A DNA stretch of 6,418 bases, taken from the NCBI GenBank assembly GCA_945949625.1, contig CAMFFI010000066.1:1-6418 (forward strand). Direction: 5' to 3'. Every line of letters starts with the position of its first letter. The first letter of the stretch is position 1. Source of the stretch: an uncultured bacterium. Its GTDB lineage: Bacteria > Bacillota > Clostridia > Oscillospirales > Acutalibacteraceae. Both the position numbers and the translations under genes were made by a program. The notes below the pieces were generated by a model. The model saw only the letters and a program-made list of their open reading frames with translations. It was not told where the DNA came from and did no database searches. Positions 1 to 4,720 of the stretch are shown piece by piece.

Positions 1-2009
1 ACCCTCTTACAGACGGTTCGGGCTATGTTGAGCTTGCAACTACCAGACCTGAAACCCTGCTGGGCGATACTGCCGTTGCCGTTAATCCCGATGACGAAAG
101 ATACAAGCACTTAGTAGGAAAAACCCTCACACTGCCTCTTGTTGGCAGAGAAATACCCATTGTTGCCGACAGCTATGTTGATATAGAGTTTGGTACGGGT
201 GTAGTAAAAATCACTCCTGCCCATGACCCTAATGACTTTGAGGTTGGTTTAAGGCACAATCTGCCTGTTATTAACGTAATGACAGACGACGCTAAAATCA
301 TAGACGATTATCCGAAATATGCAGGTATGGACCGTTACGAGGCAAGAAAAGCAATAGTAAAGGATTTGGAAGAGGGCGACTACCTTGTAAGAGTTGAGGA
401 CCATACTCACAACGTAGGTACCTGTTACAGATGCCACAACACCGTTGAGCCGAGAGTTTCAAAGCAGTGGTTTGTAAAAATGGAGCCATTGGCAAAGCCT
501 GCAATTGAATGTGTAAAATCGGGCAAAACCAAGTTTGTTCCCGAACGCTTTGACAAAATTTTCTTCCATTGGATGGAAAATATCAAGGACTGGTGCATCT
601 CCCGTCAGCTCTGGTGGGGACACAGAATTCCTGCGTACTACTGCGACAAATGCGGAGAAGTAACCGTTGCCAAGGAAATGCCCGAAAAATGTCCCAAGTG
701 CGGACACACGCATCTTCATCAGGACGAGGACACTCTCGATACCTGGTTCAGCTCGGCTTTATGGCCTTTCAGCACCCTAGGCTGGCCCGAAAAAACTCCC
801 GAGCTTGAGTATTTCTTCCCGACAGATACCCTTGTAACAGGCTACGATATTATATTCTTCTGGGTTGCAAGAATGATTTTCAGCTCAGTAGAGCAAATGG
901 ACAGCCAGCCCTTTAATACTGTATTTATCCACGGTATTGTGAGAGATGAAAAGGGCATCAAAATGTCAAAATCCTTAGGAAACGGCATTGACCCTCTTGA
1001 AATTATCAAGGATTACGGCGCCGACGCTTTAAGGCTTTTCCTTGCAACAGGCAACTCCCCGGGAAATGATATGCGTTTTTCAGAAAAAAGAGTTGAGGCT
1101 TGCAGAAACTTTGCAAACAAGCTTTGGAACGCATCCCGCTTTGTTCATATGAACATTGACGATTTTGATGTGAAAAATGAATTGCCGACAGAGCTTACAA
1201 CAGAGGATAAGTGGATAATCTCCACGCTTAACAGCGTTGCAAAGGAAATTAACGAAAATCTTGAAAAATTTGAGCTGGGTATTGCAGTGCAGAAAATTTA
1301 CGACTTTACCTGGGACGTTTACTGTGACTGGTACATTGAATTTACAAAGCCAAGATTACAGGGACAGGGCAAAGACGCGCAGAATGCCCGTCAGGTTCTT
1401 GTCTGGGTTCTTGACCGCACTCTTCGTCTGCTCCACCCATTTATGCCTTATATAACAGAGGAAATATGGCAGACAATCCCTCACGCAGGCGAAACAATTA
1501 TGCTTGCCGAATATCCAAGCTACGACGAAAGCCTTAACTTCCCACAGGCTGTTTCACATATGGAAAAGGTGATTGAGGCAATTAAGGCAATCCGCAACCG
1601 CCGTCAGGAAATGAACGTACCTCCTTCAAAAAAGGCAACCGTTTATATAGCAACTGAATTTAAGGACACCTTTGCACAGGGCGAAAAATTCATCTGCAAA
1701 ATGGCTTCTGCAAGCGAGGCTATAATAGGCGACAGCTTTGACATTGAGGGCGCAGTAACAATTGTAACCGGCAGTGCAAAAATCTATATTCCAATGGACG
1801 AGCTTGTTGACAAGCAGGCAGAGCTTGCACGTCTTAACAAAGAGCTTGCCGATGTTGAAAAACGACTTGCACAAAGCGAGGGCAAGCTGAATAATCAGGG
1901 CTTTGTAGCAAAAGCACCTGCCGCAGTTGTTGAAAAGGTTAAGGGACAGGCTGAAAAAGAAAGAGAAAAAATTGCTCTTATCAAAGCCGCTATTGAAGCC
2001 CTTAACTGA
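1..2009 (+). CDS. valS: Valyl-tRNA synthetase, C-terminal part (5' end outside window)
   Basis: Class I aminoacyl-tRNA synthetase that charges tRNA-Val in the cytoplasm and hydrolyses mischarged Thr-tRNA. The frame is open from base 3, so the ATG at 279 is internal; 668 residues are present, and roughly 200-215 N-terminal residues with the HIGH motif are missing, judged against the usual length of about 880. Visible in order: editing-domain motifs TTRPETLLGDTAV (near 45-90) and GTGVVKITPAHDPNDFEVG (near 190-250); a CxxC at 423-434; WCISRQLWWGHRIPAYYC (near 590-645); two more CxxC pairs at 642-653 and 690-701, probably metal-binding; DTLDTWFSSALWPFSTLGWP (near 730-790); the catalytic KMSKS loop at 960-974; a helical anticodon-binding domain; and a Lys/Glu-rich C-terminal coiled coil (about 1795-2006), the tRNA-binding arm typical of bacterial ValRS. 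The ValRS-type editing domain, KMSKS loop and C-terminal arm together separate it from IleRS and LeuRS. No frameshift seen. The promoter and any T-box leader would lie upstream of the window. Confidence 0.97.
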   Translation, partial: PLTDGSGYVELATTRPETLLGDTAVAVNPDDERYKHLVGKTLTLPLVGREIPIVADSYVDIEFGTGVVKITPAHDPNDFEVGLRHNLPVINVMTDDAKIIDDYPKYAGMDRYEARKAIVKDLEEGDYLVRVEDHTHNVGTCYRCHNTVEPRVSKQWFVKMEPLAKPAIECVKSGKTKFVPERFDKIFFHWMENIKDWCISRQLWWGHRIPAYYCDKCGEVTVAKEMPEKCPKCGHTHLHQDEDTLDTWFSSALWPFSTLGWPEKTPELEYFFPTDTLVTGYDIIFFWVARMIFSSVEQMDSQPFNTVFIHGIVRDEKGIKMSKSLGNGIDPLEIIKDYGADALRLFLATGNSPGNDMRFSEKRVEACRNFANKLWNASRFVHMNIDDFDVKNELPTELTTEDKWIISTLNSVAKEINENLEKFELGIAVQKIYDFTWDVYCDWYIEFTKPRLQGQGKDAQNARQVLVWVLDRTLRLLHPFMPYITEEIWQTIPHAGETIMLAEYPSYDESLNFPQAVSHMEKVIEAIKAIRNRRQEMNVPPSKKATVYIATEFKDTFAQGEKFICKMASASEAIIGDSFDIEGAVTIVTGSAKIYIPMDELVDKQAELARLNKELADVEKRLAQSEGKLNNQGFVAKAPAAVVEKVKGQAEKEREKIALIKAAIEALN

Positions 2010-2045
2010 TACCTAATCAAACAATAAATATCTGCATAAAGCATT

Positions 2046-2074
2046 GAGCGTACACGTTTGTGTACGCTCTTTTT
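2046..2074 (+). terminator. Rho-independent terminator of valS
   Basis: A perfect 10-bp stem (GAGCGTACAC at 2046-2055 with GTGTACGCTC at 2060-2069) closes a GTTT loop and is followed by TTTTT at 2070-2074. It starts 37 bases after the valS stop, so it ends the valS transcript and separates it from the cell-wall gene downstream. Confidence 0.92.
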
Positions 2075-2076
2075 GC

Positions 2077-2209
2077 ATAGAAAACTACTCGGTAACGGTC
2101 GGGCAAAACAGGTTTGCATTATCAATCTGTCTGCTTGATTATTTTGGAAGTTTTTTAGGACAACCGCAAGGGTTGTTCCCACTGCTCGAATTGCGTGTCG
2201 AGGCACTCG
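2077..2209. repeat. Intergenic repeat, copy 1 (long form, with extra hairpin segment)
   Basis: First of two neighbouring copies of an intergenic repeat. The left part (2077-2135, beginning ATAGAAAACTACTCGGTAAC) matches 2223-2282 with four mismatches and one single-base gap. The right part (2182-2209, beginning CTGCTCGAATTGCGTGTCGA) matches 2278-2305 at 27 of 28 positions. Between them copy 1 has about 51 bases that copy 2 lacks, bounded by CTGCT at 2131-2135 and again at 2182-2186. The open frames crossing it (for example 2044-2226 on +, 1895-2206 on -) have no start signal of quality and look accidental. The strand of any function is unknown. It may belong to a genome-wide interspersed family, which cannot be judged from one window. 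Confidence 0.85.
2158..2179. repeat. Hairpin with GCAAG loop inside repeat copy 1
   Basis: CAACC (2161-2165) pairs with GGTTG (2171-2175) around a GCAAG loop, and the stem extends outward (GGA with TTCC) with one bulged T. No T-run follows on either strand, so it is not a standard terminator. Stem and loop closely resemble the reverse complement of the terminator hairpin at 4606-4626. It lies wholly in the segment that copy 2 of the repeat lacks. Confidence 0.7.
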
Positions 2210-2222
2210 GTTATTTTACTTT

Positions 2223-2307
2223 ATAGAAAACTGCTCGGTAACGGTCGGGCGAAAACAGGTTTGTAATATGAATCTGTCTGCTCGAATTGCGTGTCGAGGT
2301 ACTCGAC
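2223..2307. repeat. Intergenic repeat, copy 2 (short form)
   Basis: Second copy of the repeat at 2077-2209, in the same orientation and separated from it by 13 AT-rich bases. Its right end contains a perfect inverted repeat, GTCGAG (2293-2298), GTA, CTCGAC (2302-2307). In copy 1 the matching bases (2197-2211) can still pair as RNA through G-U wobbles, but are not a perfect DNA palindrome. A 62-codon frame over 2268-2456 starts inside this copy; I regard it as accidental because its first part is repeat sequence and it has no clear ribosome site. Confidence 0.85.
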
Positions 2308-2390
2308 TACATTTATATAGCGGTGCGGTGCGGAACAAAAATAAGACATACTGTAATATTGTAAATATTTGGACATATAATATTAATAAA

Positions 2391-2434
2391 TATTACAGAA
2401 TTGTTACTAAATGGTTACAAAATGATAACCTGCT
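2391..2434 (+). promoter_or_regulatory. Four tandem 11-bp units, candidate OmpR-family (WalR-like) operator
   Basis: Four consecutive 11-bp units each begin with a related hexamer: TATTAC (2391), TGTTAC (2402), GGTTAC (2413) and GATAAC (2424). The first three are followed by AGAAT, TAAAT and AAAAT. The once-per-helical-turn direct repeat is the geometry bound by OmpR/PhoB-family response regulators. The published WalR (YycF) consensus is two TGTWAH hexamers separated by 5 bases: TGTTAC fits it and GGTTAC has one mismatch. WalR controls cell-wall hydrolases in other Firmicutes, and the next gene encodes a likely cell-wall protein, which suits this reading. The regulator's identity is inference; PhoP-type regulators use similar spacing. 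Confidence 0.5.
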
Positions 2435-2465
2435 AATTTCGGCGATGTTCACATAAAACAAAGAG

Positions 2466-2471
2466 TATAAT
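2466..2471 (+). promoter_or_regulatory. Possible upstream -10 element (P1) of the 3D-domain gene
   Basis: An exact TATAAT lies 37 bases after the last hexamer of the 11-bp array. The bases 17 upstream (CGATGT at 2443-2448) are a poor -35, which would suit an activator-dependent promoter. In such an AT-rich region an isolated TATAAT can be chance, so confidence is low. Confidence 0.25.
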
Positions 2472-2556
2472 TCTGTAAAAGATTTATAAAAGCGTTGATG
2501 TAAAAAATGTTGATTGATTTTTGTAGCTTTTACACAAAAGTTCAATTGTTATCAAT

Positions 2557-2585
2557 TTGACAATTTAAAAGTCAAAGCCTATAAT
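2557..2585 (+). promoter_or_regulatory. Consensus sigma-A promoter (P2) of the 3D-domain gene
   Basis: TTGACA (2557-2562) and TATAAT (2580-2585) are separated by exactly 17 bases, a perfect match to the housekeeping sigma consensus. Transcription should start near 2591-2593, giving a leader of about 57 bases. An inverted repeat, AATTGT (2544-2549) and ACAATT (2560-2565), overlaps the -35 and could be a repressor site. Confidence 0.8.
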
Positions 2586-2593
2586 GCCACGAA

Positions 2594-2630
2594 GACAAGC
2601 AAAAGGCCCCGTAAAATCTTATTGTTTGTC
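2594..2630 (+). other. Predicted leader hairpin before the 3D-domain gene
   Basis: GACAAGCA (2594-2601) can pair with TGTTTGTC (2623-2630) as eight pairs including one G-U, enclosing a 21-base loop that contains GGCCCC. The stem begins at the predicted start of the P2 transcript and ends four bases before the ribosome site. It has no T-run, so it is not a terminator. It matches no riboswitch I know; a role in mRNA stability or translation is possible but unproven. Confidence 0.35.
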
Positions 2631-2634
2631 CAAA

Positions 2635-2640
2635 AAGGAG
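2635..2640 (+). promoter_or_regulatory. Ribosome binding site that fixes the start of the 3D-domain gene
   Basis: AAGGAG lies 8 bases before the ATG at 2649. The same frame is open from a TTG at 2514, but that codon lies upstream of the P2 promoter, has no ribosome site and would bury the signal/anchor segment behind 45 extra residues. The ATG at 2649 is therefore the start. Confidence 0.88.
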
Positions 2641-2648
2641 TAGAATTT

Positions 2649-3830
2649 ATGCTAAAAAAAGAAAACCGAAAACACCTGATATTACTTACAGTAATAATTT
2701 TAAGCGCCGCAATTGCAGTGTCCTCAATTATCACTGTTGCAGCTGCAAGCATCAGCAAAAGTAATGTTCAGGCAGAAACAAACGCAGAAGACGCCTACGG
2801 AGAGATTGAGCTTTCCAACGGTGATGTTCTTGCGGGAAGAAACGAAAACGGTTGTCTTAATATGTATGCCCTCAAGGCACTTAATGTTTTCGTAAATTAC
2901 AATGGCAGTTCTCAGAAAATCAGAATTGCCAAAGGTACCGTAGCAGACGCTTTGAATAAAGCAGATGTTACAGTTGGCGAAAATCAGGCAGTAACACCGG
3001 CTCCCGATGTGCAGGTTACTGATAATATGGTAATCACCGTACAGGACGGAGTTAAGGTTGAAATAACTGCCGACGGAGAAACAAAAGCAGTTGTTGCTCC
3101 CATTGACACAGCAGAAAACGTACTAAACGCTTTAGGTTATAATCTTGGTAAGGACGATATCCTCAGCGTTGACAGAAACGAAAGAGTAAAATCGGGAATG
3201 AAAATTACCCTTCAGCGAGTAACCTATAAGCAGGAAACAGTAACAGAAAAAATTTCATACGATACCGTTACAAAAACAACCGACGAGCTTGACAGCGTTG
3301 AAACACAGGTTGAGGTTAAGGGCGCTGACGGCTCAAAGGAAGTTACAAGGCAGATAAAGTATATTGACGGCAAAAAGTCGGACGAAAAGGTATTGAAGGA
3401 AAAAGTACTTAAGGAGCCTGTTGATGAGGTTGTTCTTAAGGGAAAAGAAAAAACCGTACAGACCTCAGCCGGATTTGAAGTAAGTACATCGGGCGAGAAC
3501 ACCTTTGTTGACGAAAACGGCAACACTGTTGCATACAGCACAGTGCTTACAGGCTCGGGTACAGCCTATACAGCGCCGGAGGGTGCTGCAACTTCCACAG
3601 GCGTGCCTGCATATGTAGGCGGTGTAGCTGTAAATCCGAATATTATTCCTTACGGCTCAAGGCTCTACATTGTTTCCACTGACGGAAGCTTTGTTTACGG
3701 ATATGCAACGGCAGTTGATACAGGCGGAGCGCTAATGGACGGCTCTGCACTTGTGGATTTATTTTATTCCACAGAGGAACAGTGTGTAAATTTCGGCAGA
3801 CGAGATGTAAACGTTTACGTTCTGAGCTGA
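2649..3830 (+). CDS. Membrane-anchored DUF348-G5-3D protein (YabE/Rpf-like cell-wall protein)
   Basis: 393-residue exported protein, probably acting on peptidoglycan in the cell envelope. Domains: a basic N-terminus (LKKENRKH) and one hydrophobic segment (about 10-33), either an anchor or a signal peptide (possible cleavage after VQA-42); two DUF348 repeats (about 79-130 and 133-190); a G5 domain (about 191-267, rich in Val/Thr/Lys/Glu strands); a short Gly/Ser/Thr linker; and a C-terminal 3D domain (about 304-393). The 3D core is clear: GTAYTA, AVDTGGALMDGSALVDLFY with Asp357 and Asp370, and FGRRDVNVYVL. The 3D fold is related to MltA-type lytic transglycosylases, and this architecture matches Bacillus YabE and the Sps/Rpf-like group, though YabE has more DUF348 copies. 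The position often Asp in VAVDP is Asn329 here. The stop is followed at once by two more in-frame stops (TGA TAA TAA). It is monocistronic, with its own promoters and terminator. Enzymatic activity is inferred from the family. Confidence 0.9.
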   Translation: MLKKENRKHLILLTVIILSAAIAVSSIITVAAASISKSNVQAETNAEDAYGEIELSNGDVLAGRNENGCLNMYALKALNVFVNYNGSSQKIRIAKGTVADALNKADVTVGENQAVTPAPDVQVTDNMVITVQDGVKVEITADGETKAVVAPIDTAENVLNALGYNLGKDDILSVDRNERVKSGMKITLQRVTYKQETVTEKISYDTVTKTTDELDSVETQVEVKGADGSKEVTRQIKYIDGKKSDEKVLKEKVLKEPVDEVVLKGKEKTVQTSAGFEVSTSGENTFVDENGNTVAYSTVLTGSGTAYTAPEGAATSTGVPAYVGGVAVNPNIIPYGSRLYIVSTDGSFVYGYATAVDTGGALMDGSALVDLFYSTEEQCVNFGRRDVNVYVLS

Positions 3831-3861
3831 TAATAAACGGGCATACAAAAATAAATAAATG

Positions 3862-3893
3862 CGGCGGAGTTTTTGAAAAATTCCGCCGTTTTT
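3862..3893 (+). terminator. Terminator of the 3D-domain gene
   Basis: CGGCGGA (3862-3868) pairs with TCCGCCG (3882-3888), extended inward by a G-T and T-A pairs, and is followed by TTTTT at 3889-3893. A further 9-base arm (ATACAAAAA at 3843-3851) is complementary to 3889-3897, so the opposite strand has a T-tract a few bases beyond the stem. It lies 31 bases after the stop codon. Confidence 0.9.
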
Positions 3894-3956
3894 GTATTTA
3901 TAACAGTGTTTGATATATGTATTTCAATTTTTAATTTTAAGAAAATTTAGAAATTG

Positions 3957-3985
3957 TTGATAAAACGAAAAACTTAGTATATAAT
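3957..3985 (+). promoter_or_regulatory. Sigma-A promoter of the lipoprotein gene
   Basis: TTGATA (3957-3962) and TATAAT (3980-3985) are spaced by 17 bases and preceded by AT-rich sequence. Transcription would start near 3991-3993, leaving a leader of about 26 bases before the ATG at 4018. It lies after the previous gene's terminator, so the lipoprotein gene is its own unit. Confidence 0.8.
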
Positions 3986-4017
3986 AATAACAATCACTAT
4001 TTATATGGAGGTTTTTT

Positions 4018-4581
4018 ATGAAAAAAATAATTGCAGCCTTAACAGCTGTCTTAATGATGACAATATTCTTTGCAGGTTGTAATGACCCTTTAAGCAAACA
4101 AAACGTAGCTGCCGGAACAACGTCAGCTGCAACAGAGGCAACGGAGAACACCAATGCTACGGTTGACAGCAACAAAACCTATGAGGATAATCTGAAAGGT
4201 CTGGAAGAGCTTTTCGTTGACAAAGGCTATATGACAATTGCCGAGGATAAATCCAACGTAACTGAAATGGACGCAAGTCTTATCGGAGCAAAAGAAGGAA
4301 ACCGCTACAAAGCAAACTACAATAATGCAGAGGTTTTAATTGAGCTTTATGCCTTTGATGCCGATAATCTTGAAGACGCCGCAAAGGACGTAATCAATTC
4401 AGTTAAGGAAAAAGGTCAGTTCCAGATTATGAACCTTGACCCTGTAAACGCTTATTTATCAGATAACGGAAAATACCTTATGGTATATACGGACAAGTCC
4501 AATCCCGAAAAGGATTCCGATAACGATAAAAGAAAGCAGGAGGTTATTGAAACTTTCAAGGCTTTTCCAAATCATAAATAA
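4018..4581 (+). CDS. Small lipoprotein of unknown function
   Basis: 187 residues. The start is set by GGAGG (4007-4011), 6 bases before the ATG. The N-terminus is a lipoprotein signal: Lys2-Lys3, a hydrophobic stretch (4-18) and the lipobox FAGC with Cys21, so the mature protein should be lipid-anchored on the outer face of the membrane. A Thr/Ala/Asn-rich tether (about 30-53) leads to a compact domain of about 130 residues with alternating helix and strand character, including LIGAKEGNRYKA (88-99) and VLIELYAFD (106-114), and ending in a Lys/Asp/Glu-rich helix. I do not recognise a named family; similar short lipoproteins occur in gut Clostridia, but that is a recollection, not a search. It has no cysteines after Cys21 and no catalytic motif I can identify, so a binding or structural role is more likely than catalysis. 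It converges on the membrane protein gene on the other strand. Confidence 0.88.
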   Translation: MKKIIAALTAVLMMTIFFAGCNDPLSKQNVAAGTTSAATEATENTNATVDSNKTYEDNLKGLEELFVDKGYMTIAEDKSNVTEMDASLIGAKEGNRYKANYNNAEVLIELYAFDADNLEDAAKDVINSVKEKGQFQIMNLDPVNAYLSDNGKYLMVYTDKSNPEKDSDNDKRKQEVIETFKAFPNHK

Positions 4582-4605
4582 AAATCCTTAATTCTATACA
4601 AGTAG

Positions 4606-4630
4606 GGACAGCCCTTGCGGCTGTCCTTTT
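4606..4630 (+). terminator. Terminator of the lipoprotein gene, GCAAG-loop hairpin type
   Basis: GGACAGCC (4606-4613) pairs perfectly with GGCTGTCC (4619-4626) around a CTTGC loop and is followed by TTTT (4627-4630). It begins 25 bases after the stop. Its reverse complement has the same loop (GCAAG) and nearly the same stem as the hairpin at 2158-2179. Confidence 0.82.
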
Positions 4631-4651
4631 GCTTTCAATTTGACTGAATCT

Positions 4652-4686
4652 AAAAAAGACTGTATCAATGCCGATACAGTCTTTTT
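4652..4686. terminator. Bidirectional terminator between convergent genes
   Basis: GACTGTATC (4658-4666) pairs with GATACAGTC (4673-4681) around AATGCC. An A-run (4652-4657) precedes it and a T-run (4682-4686) follows, so the hairpin has a 3' U-tract on both strands. It is the second terminator for the lipoprotein gene on + and the main one for the membrane protein gene on -, 34 bases after that gene's stop. Confidence 0.88.
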
Positions 4687-4720
4687 GTATGATGTCTTTT
4701 AATATTATAATTCAGTATTA

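Noticed and set aside
1895..2206. 103-codon open frame on - overlapping the valS end and the terminator
   Set aside because: It covers the valS coding end antisense plus a terminator hairpin and repeat, with no ribosome site or domain.
2321..2333. CGGTG CGGTG CGG short tandem repeat
   Set aside because: Too short to support a microsatellite or binding-site call.
2268..2456. 62-codon open frame on + in the valS/3D spacer
   Set aside because: It begins inside the repeat copy at 2223-2307, has no convincing ribosome site and runs through the 11-bp array. It is best explained as an accidental frame.
2514..2648. N-terminal extension of the 3D protein from a TTG at 2514
   Set aside because: It lies upstream of the consensus promoter and ribosome site, and would place 45 residues in front of a clear signal/anchor sequence.
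2466..2648. c-di-AMP (ydaO-type) or other riboswitch before the cell-wall gene
   Set aside because: Such riboswitches often precede cell-wall hydrolase genes, but I see none of the conserved core sequence. Only a single simple hairpin is supported.
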